Source of the DNA: an uncultured Bacteroidota bacterium
Lineage (GTDB): Bacteria; Bacteroidota; Bacteroidia; Chitinophagales; Chitinophagaceae
Direction: 5' to 3'
DNA: 32,107 bases
Assembly: GCA_903881585.1 (NCBI GenBank)
Contig: CAIRTW010000096.1
Span: 1 to 32,107 of the forward strand
In this document: in pieces, positions 16,168 to 23,791 of the stretch
Numbering within the stretch: the first letter of the stretch is position 1
How the letters are laid out: each line of letters opens with the position of its first letter
Position numbers and translations under genes: made by a program
The notes under the pieces: model-generated
What the model was told of the DNA's origin: nothing
Databases searched by the model: none
What the model saw: only the letters and a program-made list of their open reading frames with translations

Positions 16168-16323
16168 CAAATTCCAAATTGTAAATTCCAAAGTCAAAAA
16201 TACAAAATCCAAGGCCTGTATTTTGTATTAAAAGACAAATAAGAACAGTATTATTTGGCGTTTCTTCCATGAATTGTACTTAATATGTACCTTGGATTTT
16301 GGAATTTTAATTTTTGAAATTTG
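16168..16323. repeat. AT-rich imperfect inverted repeat before the thymidine kinase gene
   Basis: AAAATCCAAGG (16204-16214) pairs perfectly with CCTTGGATTTT (16290-16300). Both arms are embedded in degenerate AAATTCCAAA-type tracts (16168-16214 and 16290-16323) that continue the complementarity imperfectly. The right arm ends 6 nt before the tdk start codon. The same tract type recurs at 16899-17044 and 19339-19500. Confidence 0.6.
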
Positions 16324-16328
16324 GCAGG

Positions 16329-16892
16329 ATGTTTATAGAACCATTTCGTTCGGGCGCGAAGAGAGGATGGATGGAGGTCATCTGCGGCTGCATGTTCTCT
16401 GGCAAGACAGAGGAACTGATACGCAGACTGAAGCGTGTGCAGATAGCCGGGCAAAAGGTAGAGATCTTCAAACCCGCCATGGATGTGCGCTACGACCCGC
16501 TCGACATTGTATCTCATGACGCTCACAGGATACGCTCTACCCCTGTTGATAATTATTATAACATACTGCTGCTGGCATCTGATGTAGATGTGGTGGGTAT
16601 AGATGAGGCCCAGTTCTTCGACGAAGGGATCGTAGAAGTATTGGAGCAACTGATGCTGCGCGGCACACGGGTCATAGTGGCCGGCCTGGATATGGATTAT
16701 ATGGGCAAACCCTTTGGGCCTGTACCTGCACTGCTGGCCCGCGCCGAATTCATAACAAAACTCCATGCCATATGTGTAAAATGCGGCGACATTGCCAATT
16801 ACTCGTATCGCATACCCAAGATAGACGACCAGGTGCTTTTGGGTGAGAAGGACGTTTATGAGCCAAGATGCCGGAATTGCTATTATAAATAG
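16329..16892 (+). CDS. tdk: Thymidine kinase, type II
   Basis: This 187-residue cytoplasmic enzyme phosphorylates thymidine with ATP in the pyrimidine salvage pathway. The P-loop Gly-x-Met-Phe-Ser-Gly-Lys-Thr lies at 20-27, the Asp-Glu-Ala-Gln-Phe motif at 92-96 (catalytic Glu93), and the lasso region around Gly119-Leu-Asp-Met-Asp-Tyr. A structural zinc site is formed by Cys149, Cys152, Cys181 and Cys184. The length is normal. I chose ATG 16329, which has a GGCAGG just upstream; a TTG at 16314 lies inside the repeat arm. It is flanked on both sides by AT-rich inverted repeats, unlike most genes here. Confidence 0.96.
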   Translation: MFIEPFRSGAKRGWMEVICGCMFSGKTEELIRRLKRVQIAGQKVEIFKPAMDVRYDPLDIVSHDAHRIRSTPVDNYYNILLLASDVDVVGIDEAQFFDEGIVEVLEQLMLRGTRVIVAGLDMDYMGKPFGPVPALLARAEFITKLHAICVKCGDIANYSYRIPKIDDQVLLGEKDVYEPRCRNCYYK

Positions 16893-16923
16893 TAAATCTC
16901 CAAAAACCAAAAAATGAAATTCC

Positions 16924-17041
16924 AAATTCCAAATTCCAAAAACCAAAAACCAATCCCGATAGCTATCAGCACCAGGTTCCAAGAATTAATCCTGCCCTGT
17001 TGTTCGCAAATTTGGAGTTTGGTTTTTGGAATTTGGAATTT
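16924..17041. repeat. Perfect 24-bp inverted repeat around a GATAGCTATC palindrome
   Basis: The 24-nt arms at 16924-16947 and 17018-17041 are exactly complementary (AAATTCCAAATTCC... against ...GGAATTTGGAATTT). The 70-nt loop carries CCCGATAGCTATC at 16955-16967. Similar tracts reach back to 16899. It lies between the tdk and tolC genes and ends 29 nt before the tolC promoter box. As RNA it would be a very stable stem and could end tdk transcription. Confidence 0.85.
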
Positions 17042-17070
17042 TTTTTAGATTTTCTACGGGCTCCAATCAT

Positions 17071-17078
17071 TACTTTTG
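17071..17078 (+). promoter_or_regulatory. -7 promoter box almost on the tolC start codon
   Basis: TACTTTTG, identical to the box before menG, has only 4 nt between its last base and the ATG at 17083. The mRNA should be leaderless or nearly so. It also shows that the longer frame from 17026, which crosses the box and the repeat arm, is not the real start. Confidence 0.65.
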
Positions 17079-17082
17079 CGCT

Positions 17083-18549
17083 ATGCGATTTTTTTCAGCC
17101 ATAGTTATATGCTTACTGCTAACCCATAATGCCCAGGCGCAACCCGGCGGTAATATGGATAATGTATGGTCGCTGGAGCGGTGTGTGCAGTATGCTATAG
17201 ACCATAACATCTCTATTAAGCAGGATTCCCTGAATGCCCGGCTCGCGAGGTACACATTAAAGCAGAGCCAATTGTCACAACTGCCTGCACTTAGCGCCAA
17301 TGGCAGCTATGGCCGCAGCCTTGGCCGCTCCATCAACCCAACTACCAACCAGTTTGTGGACGCAGATTACAACTTCGTGAGTGCGAGCGGCAACGGCAAC
17401 CTGCTGCTGTTTGGCTGGATGCAGGTGCGCAATACTATTGAGAAAAACCGGTACAGTCTTGAAGCCTACCTTGCCGATCTTGACCAGCTAAAAGATGATG
17501 TATCGCTGAATGTGGCCAATAGCTTCCTCACTACCCTGCTGGCACAGGAGCAGATCAACATCAGTAAAAACCAGGTAGACCTTTCCGCAGCCCAGTTGGC
17601 CCAGACCCGCGCCTTTACGGATGCCGGAAGGCTGCCAGAGCTAAATGTGGCCCAACTGGAATCACAACTCGCAACAGATAGCTCGAACCTTATCAATTCC
17701 ATTGCCAATTACAACTCTGCGGTACTGGACCTTAAATCTCTGCTTAACCTGGATTTTTCCGTACCGTTCAGTATAAAAATACCCGATGTGGAAGTAGGGG
17801 AACAAATGACCGTATCTCACTTGCAGCCAGAAGAAGTATATGAAAAAGCGCGTACACATTTTGGTTCTATAAAAAGCAGCCAGTTGCGGGTTACGTCGGC
17901 AGAAAAAGGACTTGCTGCTTCTAAAGGGAATCTTTACCCACAGCTTTCGCTCGGTTACCAGATTGGGAGTAACTGGGCGAATAATTATCAAACGATTTCA
18001 GGATATAAACCTTACACACATAACGACACAAATGTCATTAATACTGGCTCTGGCCCGGTTTACATTAATTCTTCTAATCCTATATATATCCAGGAAACAG
18101 CTCAAATTCCTACCTTATCTACCATCCCATTCGGGCAGCAACTAAACAACAATCTCCGCCAAACAGTTTTCATTGGTGTCAACATCCCGATCATAAATGG
18201 CTGGCAGTCGCAATACGCTGTGCGGCAGGCAAGGATAAACCTGGAATCCCAGCAGCTTAATGAGTATAGCGCTGAGATCACGCTGAAACAAAATGTATTT
18301 AAGGCCCACAACAACGCGCTGAACTCTATACAAAAATATTATGCAGCAAAGCGGGCTGATGAGGCCGCAAAACGCGCACTGGACTTCGCCACAAAACGCT
18401 ACGACCTGGGACTTACAAGCACCGTGGACTTACTGGTAACACAAAACTCGGCGTTTACCGCGGCCGGCAACCTCGCACTTGCCAAGTACGATCTGATCTT
18501 CAAACTAAAAGTAATAGACTATTATCTGGGCAAGGAGCTAAAATTATGA
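17083..18549 (+). CDS. TolC family outer-membrane efflux protein
   Basis: This 488-residue protein is a TolC-type trimeric channel for RND or ABC efflux. The signal peptide (1-19, ending Ala-Gln-Ala-Gln) is followed by Trp-Ser-Leu-Glu-Arg-Cys-Val-Gln-Tyr-Ala, the usual family start. Two long helical coiled-coil repeats (about 40-230 and 260-480) contain the outer-membrane strand inserts, the first around Gly-Arg-Ser-Leu-Gly-Arg-Ser-Ile and the second around 300-385, which is unusually long and rich in Tyr, Asn and Thr. The end, Asp-Leu-Gly-Leu-Thr-Ser-Thr-Val-Asp-Leu-Leu, is typical. No adaptor or pump gene is adjacent; instead the suhB-like gene starts 3 nt after its stop, so the two are likely cotranscribed. 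Confidence 0.92.
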   Translation: MRFFSAIVICLLLTHNAQAQPGGNMDNVWSLERCVQYAIDHNISIKQDSLNARLARYTLKQSQLSQLPALSANGSYGRSLGRSINPTTNQFVDADYNFVSASGNGNLLLFGWMQVRNTIEKNRYSLEAYLADLDQLKDDVSLNVANSFLTTLLAQEQINISKNQVDLSAAQLAQTRAFTDAGRLPELNVAQLESQLATDSSNLINSIANYNSAVLDLKSLLNLDFSVPFSIKIPDVEVGEQMTVSHLQPEEVYEKARTHFGSIKSSQLRVTSAEKGLAASKGNLYPQLSLGYQIGSNWANNYQTISGYKPYTHNDTNVINTGSGPVYINSSNPIYIQETAQIPTLSTIPFGQQLNNNLRQTVFIGVNIPIINGWQSQYAVRQARINLESQQLNEYSAEITLKQNVFKAHNNALNSIQKYYAAKRADEAAKRALDFATKRYDLGLTSTVDLLVTQNSAFTAAGNLALAKYDLIFKLKVIDYYLGKELKL

Positions 18550-18552
18550 CCT

Positions 18553-19338
18553 ATGGACGAACTTAAAGAAGTGCTGCTGAACGCCACCAAAGAAGCCGGG
18601 AAGATAATACTCGAGTATTTTGACGGTACATTTAAGATAGCCCATAAAGAAGGTATCAACAACCTCGTAACCGAGGTGGATAAGCTTGCCGAGGACAAGA
18701 TCATTAAAGTGATACGCGCTACATTTCCCGCGCATAGCATCATCAGTGAGGAAGCTGGCGAAATGATCAAAAAGTCGGAGTATCAGTGGATCATCGACCC
18801 TATTGATGGCACGGTGAACTTCGCCCATGGCATACCTATCTGCTGCGTAAGCATAGGCCTGCTGCATAATGACGAGATCATTATGGGTGCGGTGTATAAT
18901 CCTATGATGAATGAATTGTTTTTCGCAGAAAAAGGAAAGGGCGCTACCCTCAACGGGCAACCGATAACGGTTTCCACTAAAAGCAATTTTAAAACCGCGT
19001 TCCTCGTCACCGGGTTCCCATACAACTGGCCTGATGGCGCAGAACATCCGATAAAAGTGTTTGAGAAACTGATACTGGAAGGGTTGCCGATAAGGCGCCT
19101 CGGCTCTGCCGCGATAGACCTTTGCTGGGTTGCCTGTGGCCGGTTTGATGGCTTCTGGGAATACAATCTGCAAGCCTGGGATGTAGCTGCGGGCTACCTG
19201 ATGGTTCAGGAAGCCGGCGGCATCGTTACCGATTTTGATGGCGCTCCGGCAAATGCCTTCACGAAGCAAACACTGGCCACGAACGGCTTGATACATGAGG
19301 CGATGCTGGGGGTAATAAAAAGGAAAACGACGGAGTAA
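18553..19338 (+). CDS. Inositol monophosphatase family protein (SuhB-like)
   Basis: This 261-residue Mg-dependent phosphatase belongs to the IMPase/FBPase superfamily. The metal site is complete: Glu66-Glu67 in Ile-Ser-Glu-Glu-Ala-Gly, Asp82 and Asp85 with Gly86-Thr87 in Ile-Asp-Pro-Ile-Asp-Gly-Thr-Val-Asn-Phe, and Asp210 in Ala-Trp-Asp-Val-Ala-Ala-Gly. The C-terminal Gln-Glu-Ala-Gly-Gly-Ile-Val-Thr-Asp is also conserved. It could act on inositol phosphate, a related sugar phosphate or histidinol phosphate; the sequence alone does not decide. It starts 3 nt after the tolC stop, so coupling is likely. Downstream is an AT-rich repeat tract. Confidence 0.93.
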   Translation: MDELKEVLLNATKEAGKIILEYFDGTFKIAHKEGINNLVTEVDKLAEDKIIKVIRATFPAHSIISEEAGEMIKKSEYQWIIDPIDGTVNFAHGIPICCVSIGLLHNDEIIMGAVYNPMMNELFFAEKGKGATLNGQPITVSTKSNFKTAFLVTGFPYNWPDGAEHPIKVFEKLILEGLPIRRLGSAAIDLCWVACGRFDGFWEYNLQAWDVAAGYLMVQEAGGIVTDFDGAPANAFTKQTLATNGLIHEAMLGVIKRKTTE

Positions 19339-19500
19339 CGGAATTGGGAATTGGTCTGTTGGAATTGGGATTATCTCCGACAGCTTCCTTGCAAAAACTC
19401 GAAATATCTGCTCCCTTTTCCGGAAACCAATCCAAGTTCCTAATTCCAATTTGTCATAGTGATCAAAGTCGAACTACAAATTCCTAATTCCAAAAAGACA
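19339..19500. repeat. AATTCC/GGAATT-rich degenerate repeat tract
   Basis: Multiple GGAATTGGGAATT-type words at 19340-19370 face AATTCC-type words at 19437-19450 and 19480-19493. Pairing is imperfect. It is the same kind of tract as at 16168-16323 and 16899-17044, and it fills the gap between the suhB-like and thiL genes. Confidence 0.5.
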
Positions 19501-19513
19501 AATTACAAAATAA

Positions 19514-20548
19514 ATGGATACAACAAGAACAGAAATAGCATCACTAGGTGAATTCGGACTGATAGAGCACCTCACTAAAAATAATGAGACCCGGAATGCA
19601 GGCACACTGCTTAGCGTGGGTGACGATGCTGCGGTGATAGACCAATTTGGAAGGCAGGGTGTTATTTCTACCGATCTGCTGCTGGAAGGCATACACTTTG
19701 ATCTTATGTACACGCCGCTCAAACACCTTGGCTACAAGGCGGTGGCGGTAAACCTATCTGATATATATGCCATGATGGCTACACCGACCCAAATCACTTT
19801 GTCGCTGGGTATATCCAACAAATTCTCGGTAGAGGCGCTTGACGAATTTTATGAGGGCGTGTATGCTGCCTGTGAGCAGTTTGATGTGGACCTGATCGGC
19901 GGAGACACTACAAGTTCCAAAATAGGGTTCATCATCAGCGTAACGGCTATAGGCGAAGTGGCACCCGATAAATATGTGACCCGCAGCGGGGCAAAGCTGA
20001 ATGACCTGATCTGCGTATCGGGCAACCTTGGTGCAGCCTACCTGGGCCTGCAACTGCTGGAACGCGAGAAAAAGATATTCCTCGAAAATCCCGGCATCCA
20101 GCCAGATCTTGAAAACCAAAAATATGCCGTGGGCCGCATACTGAAACCCGAACCCAGGGCCGATATAAAAGAATGGCTGGAAAAAACAGGTATTGCCCCT
20201 ACTGCTATGATAGATGTGAGCGATGGCCTCAGCTCTGAGCTGTTGCATATTTGTAACGCCAGCGACGTAGGCTGCATACTCTATGAAGAAAAAATACCCA
20301 TACACGACGATGCCCGCAAATTGGCAATGGAGTTCCAGGTGGGCGCTGTGGCGTGCGCACTAAGTGGAGGTGAAGATTACGAACTGCTGTTTACCATAAA
20401 GCAGGAAGACTACGAAAAAGTGGCCCGGAATAACGACATCAGCGTTATTGGCTATATCACAGAAAAGACGGAAGGAGCAAACCTGCTGACAACAGGGGGC
20501 AACAAACACAAACTCACAGCACAGGGATGGAATGCGTTTCACGGATAA
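19514..20548 (+). CDS. thiL: Thiamine-monophosphate kinase
   Basis: This 344-residue enzyme phosphorylates thiamine monophosphate to thiamine pyrophosphate, the last step of vitamin B1 cofactor synthesis. PurM/ThiL fold landmarks are Gly-Asp-Asp-Ala-Ala-Val (36-41), Ser-Thr-Asp-Leu-Leu-Leu-Glu-Gly-Ile-His-Phe (52-62), Asn-Leu-Ser-Asp-Ile-Tyr-Ala-Met-Met-Ala (80-89), Gly-Gly-Asp-Thr (129-132) and Asp-Val-Ser-Asp-Gly-Leu-Ser in the second half. It is slightly longer than the E. coli protein. The other thi genes are not in the window, and I see no TPP riboswitch upstream, only the AT-rich repeat tract. Confidence 0.95.
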   Translation: MDTTRTEIASLGEFGLIEHLTKNNETRNAGTLLSVGDDAAVIDQFGRQGVISTDLLLEGIHFDLMYTPLKHLGYKAVAVNLSDIYAMMATPTQITLSLGISNKFSVEALDEFYEGVYAACEQFDVDLIGGDTTSSKIGFIISVTAIGEVAPDKYVTRSGAKLNDLICVSGNLGAAYLGLQLLEREKKIFLENPGIQPDLENQKYAVGRILKPEPRADIKEWLEKTGIAPTAMIDVSDGLSSELLHICNASDVGCILYEEKIPIHDDARKLAMEFQVGAVACALSGGEDYELLFTIKQEDYEKVARNNDISVIGYITEKTEGANLLTTGGNKHKLTAQGWNAFHG

Positions 20549-20677
20549 TACCGCTGTAATCGAAAGTTAAAAAAGCTATAGCCCAAACACCGGCATGCTC
20601 AAAAAAAGAGGAAAAAATAACCGGGTTTAGGCTCTGTTAAAGTATTTTTTTGTATTTTACGCTCAAATATTCATCAC

Positions 20678-21229
20678 ATGAAGATTTGGAAAACAACTCT
20701 GCTTACCGGTATCCTTTTCACTGCTGTTATATCTGCTATATTTTATACATCTTGTACGCAGGATGCATGTAATAATGTAAACTGCCTTAACGGCGGGTCT
20801 TGCGGGAATGGGGTGTGCCGTTGCCCATCTGGTTATGAAGGGCCACAGTGCCAGACACTGTCAACAGCCCGGTTCCTGGGCGGCTATGCCGGCTATACGT
20901 CGTGCAATAATACCCAGCAGGTGATAGACAGCGCGTTTATTACTGCCGGTGACGCGATCAATACAGTAAACGTAAAGATGAACAGCATCAGCCCCAAAAT
21001 ACTGCAGGGATATGTGAACAATAACGAAAGCACTTACTCTATTGTTGTAACTAATAATGACAGTTTCCTTGTTAGTTCTACATTTTACGAGCGCATCTTT
21101 ACCATCACATTGCAGAGCGACAACAGTCTTTCCATTCACGAGTACGAAGAGAACATTTTTAATACAGTTCCGAGTGGCAATCCCGATACCATCATTAATA
21201 AGTGTACCTTCTTAGGATTTAAGTACTAA
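20678..21229 (+). CDS. Lipoprotein with EGF-like and beta-sheet domains
   Basis: This 183-residue predicted lipoprotein has a signal segment of residues 1-25 ending Tyr-Thr-Ser-Cys26. Right after it comes an EGF-like module with six cysteines (31, 36, 42, 47, 49, 58) and the Gly-Tyr-Glu-Gly-Pro-Gln-Cys pattern, a fold more familiar from animals but recurrent in Bacteroidota surface lipoproteins. The remainder opens with Gly-Gly-Tyr-x-Gly-Tyr-x-Ser-Cys and ends with Cys-Thr-Phe-Leu-Gly-Phe-Lys, matching the layout of the mature domain of the lipoprotein at 215. A binding or surface-exposed role is likely but unproven. It is probably monocistronic. Confidence 0.82.
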   Translation: MKIWKTTLLTGILFTAVISAIFYTSCTQDACNNVNCLNGGSCGNGVCRCPSGYEGPQCQTLSTARFLGGYAGYTSCNNTQQVIDSAFITAGDAINTVNVKMNSISPKILQGYVNNNESTYSIVVTNNDSFLVSSTFYERIFTITLQSDNSLSIHEYEENIFNTVPSGNPDTIINKCTFLGFKY

Positions 21230-21243
21230 TTCTTCCGGCATAT

Positions 21244-21273
21244 TACCTGCTTCGTGAGGCCGGGATGCAGGTA
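21244..21273. terminator. Intergenic hairpin without T-tract
   Basis: TACCTGC (21244-21250) and GCAGGTA (21267-21273) pair around a 16-nt loop just after the EGF lipoprotein gene. A short GC overlap (CCGGC/GCCGG) allows an alternative fold. With no T-run behind it, terminator function is uncertain. Confidence 0.3.
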
Positions 21274-21310
21274 TTGCTAATGGCTTTATTTATAACAGAG
21301 GTTACCGATT

Positions 21311-22240
21311 ATGTCTATCCAAGTCGAAGCGCTTACCAAAGTTTACGAGACGCAAAAAGCGGTCAATAACATTTCTTTTGAGCTAAAAAAAGGTGAGATA
21401 GTAGGATTCCTGGGGCCCAATGGAGCGGGCAAATCAACAACCATGAAGATCGTTACCGGCTACCTGCCCGCCACATCGGGCAAGGCAACTGTATGCGGAT
21501 TTGAGGTGCAAGAACGGCCTATGGAGGTGCGCAAACGCCTGGGCTACCTGCCGGAGGCCAACCCATTGTACTTTGAAATGTATGTACGTGAATACCTTGA
21601 ATTTTCCGCCGGCATCCACAAACTGGGCAAGGACAGCAAAAAGCGTATAGAAGAAATGATAGGGCTCACCGGGCTGGGCAAGGAAGCATATAAAAAAATA
21701 GCGGCACTCTCCAAAGGCTACAAACAGCGTGTAGGCCTGGCACAGGCCATGCTGCACAACCCCGAAGTGCTGATACTGGACGAACCAACATCTGGCCTGG
21801 ACCCAAACCAGATAGTAGAGATACGCGACCTGATAAAGAACATAGGCAGCGAGAAGACCGTGTTGCTCTCCACCCATATCATGCAGGAAGTACAGGCCAT
21901 GTGCAGCCGCGTTATCATCATTAACAACGGCAGCATAGTAGCAGATGACTCTATAGAGCACTTGCAGCAGGTAAACACCAAGCAAGATGTGCTGGTGGTT
22001 GTTTTTGAAAAAAATATTGATTCCTCACTTCTTTCTGAGCTCAAAAACCTAGAACGCTACGAGAACACCGCGCCCAGCAAGTGGACACTCATAACCAATG
22101 ACCCCGAGGGGCTGAGGAGGGAAGTAATGCAATGGGCCGTGAAGCATGATATTAATATCAGCTCCCTGCAAGCACAGACCCAATCACTGGAAGATGTGTT
22201 CCGTAGACTGACGAATAGCAAGGAAACTGTACCAATGTAG
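21311..22240 (+). CDS. gldA: Gliding-motility ABC transporter ATPase GldA
   Basis: This 309-residue ABC ATPase has Walker A Gly-Pro-Asn-Gly-Ala-Gly-Lys-Ser-Thr (35-43), signature Leu-Ser-Lys-Gly-Tyr-Lys-Gln-Arg (133-140), Walker B Leu-Ile-Leu-Asp-Glu-Pro-Thr (154-160) and switch His189. The Lys-Val-Tyr-Glu-Thr-Gln-Lys-Ala-Val start, the Tyr-Leu-Pro-Glu-Ala-Asn-Pro-Leu-Tyr segment (79-87) and the roughly 100-residue C-terminal extension match GldA, which works with the membrane subunits GldF and GldG and is needed for gliding in Flavobacterium. GldF and GldG are not in the window; gldA is commonly unlinked. GldA homologues also occur in non-gliding species, so motility is not proven. Confidence 0.88.
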   Translation: MSIQVEALTKVYETQKAVNNISFELKKGEIVGFLGPNGAGKSTTMKIVTGYLPATSGKATVCGFEVQERPMEVRKRLGYLPEANPLYFEMYVREYLEFSAGIHKLGKDSKKRIEEMIGLTGLGKEAYKKIAALSKGYKQRVGLAQAMLHNPEVLILDEPTSGLDPNQIVEIRDLIKNIGSEKTVLLSTHIMQEVQAMCSRVIIINNGSIVADDSIEHLQQVNTKQDVLVVVFEKNIDSSLLSELKNLERYENTAPSKWTLITNDPEGLRREVMQWAVKHDINISSLQAQTQSLEDVFRRLTNSKETVPM

Positions 22241-22279
22241 TTATTGGAAGAGCCAGTTTGTAAAATGCTAAACGAAATC

Positions 22280-22287
22280 TACTTTTG
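22280..22287 (+). promoter_or_regulatory. -7 promoter box (TACTTTTG)
   Basis: TACTTTTG, the same octamer as before the menG and tolC genes, lies 26 nt before the MBOAT gene ATG and probably drives the MBOAT-SGNH operon. Confidence 0.6.
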
Positions 22288-22313
22288 CGTATCCGCGGGA
22301 CAACATAATTGCT

Positions 22314-23786
22314 ATGCTTTTTAACTCATTCGATTTCTTAATTTTTTTCCCGCTTGTCACGCTTATTTATTTTCTGTTGCCGCACAAGTTCCGCTGGTTT
22401 CACCTGCTAGTAGCCAGCTGTGTGTTCTACATGTTCTTTATCCCGGTTTACATTCTCATTTTACTGTTTACCATTATCATAGACTACATAGCCGGCATTG
22501 TTATAGAGAATGCGCCAGACAGCAAACGAAAGCTATTCCTGATCATTAGTATCGCAGCCAATGTAGGTGTGCTGGCTTTCTTTAAATACTATAATTTTTT
22601 CGCAGTCAATTTTAATGCCTTCTTTCATTTAACCAATATACACACCAGTGTTACGCTATTAAAGATCATTCTGCCCATAGGTTTGTCCTTCCATACCTTC
22701 CAGGCTATGAGCTACACTATAGAGGTATACAGAGGCAACCAGAAGGCGGAACGGCACTTCGGCATTTACGCCCTCTACGTAATGTTTTACCCACAGTTGG
22801 TGGCGGGGCCAATCGAACGCCCGCAAAATCTGCTCCACCAGTTTCATGCAAAACATGATTTTAACTGGGACAACTGCAAAGAAGGGCTGAAGCTGATGCT
22901 ATGGGGATTTTTCAAAAAGATAGTGATCGCTGAGCGACTGGCAATGGTGGTAAATAATGTGTATGGCAACCCGGCAAAATATCATGGAGCAGGCTTTGTT
23001 ATCGGTGCCATCTTCTTTTCGTTCCAGATATATACTGATTTTTCCGGCTATTCTGATATTGCCATAGGCTCGGCAAAGGTTATGGGTTTTGACCTGATGC
23101 AGAATTTCAACCGCCCCTACTCCTCCCGTTCTATCTCCGAGTTCTGGAGACGGTGGCATATATCGTTATCTACATGGTTCTTCGATTATGTGTTCAATCC
23201 TATGGTTGCGTCTTTGCGCGCCTGGCGCAAGTGGGCCATAGCTTTTGGGCTTGTAACAACTTTCTTTATCAGCGGCCTTTGGCACGGCGCCAGCTGGAAT
23301 TTTATTATCTGGGGCCTGTTTTATGGCGTGGCGCTGGTATATGAGTTTTTCACCCGCAGCTTCAGGGAGCGCATTTTCGGGGCTATGCCAAAGCGGCTGG
23401 CAAACTTCATCAGTTGGTTCTTTACATTCAGTTATGTGGTATTCGCATCCATTTTCTTCCGTGCTGACAGCCTGCACGATGCCAAATACATTATTGCCCA
23501 CCTGCTCACCGGCTGGCGCTCCGTGATGTCCATCTCCGGCATCAAAGCCCTTATTACTGCCCTGGGCGGCGGCGATACCATTTACGGCACATTCAATGTA
23601 GCGCTTGGGCTGCTGCTTATCTTTGTACTGGAGGTCCTCCAAGAGAAGATAGAAGGCAACAGCGTGAGCGCAATAGTGAAAGGAAAGCCTGTATTCTGGA
23701 GGTGGAGCTTCTACCTGCTGCTCGTTACTTCTATTTTATTCATCGGCGCTTATAATGAGCAGGCCTTCATTTATTTTCAATTTTAG
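22314..23786 (+). CDS. MBOAT family O-acyltransferase (AlgI/DltB-like)
   Basis: This 490-residue polytopic protein has about eleven hydrophobic helices. It begins Met-Leu-Phe-Asn-Ser-Phe-Asp-Phe-Leu-Ile-Phe-Phe-Pro, the hallmark start of AlgI-like proteins. Other marks are Pro-Gln-Leu-Val-Ala-Gly-Pro-Ile-Glu-Arg near 165, Tyr-Ser-Asp-Ile-Ala-Ile-Gly near 248, Phe-Trp-Arg-Arg-Trp-His-Ile-Ser-Leu-Ser-Thr-Trp near 280, and the active-site His324 in Gly-Leu-Trp-His-Gly-Ala-Ser. Such enzymes pass acyl groups through the inner membrane to a surface polymer, usually with a periplasmic SGNH-type partner. That partner is encoded 5 nt downstream. The polymer is unknown. Confidence 0.94.
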   Translation: MLFNSFDFLIFFPLVTLIYFLLPHKFRWFHLLVASCVFYMFFIPVYILILLFTIIIDYIAGIVIENAPDSKRKLFLIISIAANVGVLAFFKYYNFFAVNFNAFFHLTNIHTSVTLLKIILPIGLSFHTFQAMSYTIEVYRGNQKAERHFGIYALYVMFYPQLVAGPIERPQNLLHQFHAKHDFNWDNCKEGLKLMLWGFFKKIVIAERLAMVVNNVYGNPAKYHGAGFVIGAIFFSFQIYTDFSGYSDIAIGSAKVMGFDLMQNFNRPYSSRSISEFWRRWHISLSTWFFDYVFNPMVASLRAWRKWAIAFGLVTTFFISGLWHGASWNFIIWGLFYGVALVYEFFTRSFRERIFGAMPKRLANFISWFFTFSYVVFASIFFRADSLHDAKYIIAHLLTGWRSVMSISGIKALITALGGGDTIYGTFNVALGLLLIFVLEVLQEKIEGNSVSAIVKGKPVFWRWSFYLLLVTSILFIGAYNEQAFIYFQF

Positions 23787-23791
23787 CCCCG

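Noticed and set aside
16251-16982. A 243-codon minus-strand frame across the thymidine kinase gene
   Set aside because: The plus strand has a full thymidine kinase with P-loop and zinc cysteines; the minus frame includes translated AT-rich repeats.
18544-19449. A 301-codon minus-strand frame opposite the suhB-like gene
   Set aside because: The plus strand has a complete metal-binding site of the inositol-monophosphatase family and near-overlap with tolC; the minus frame has no family pattern.
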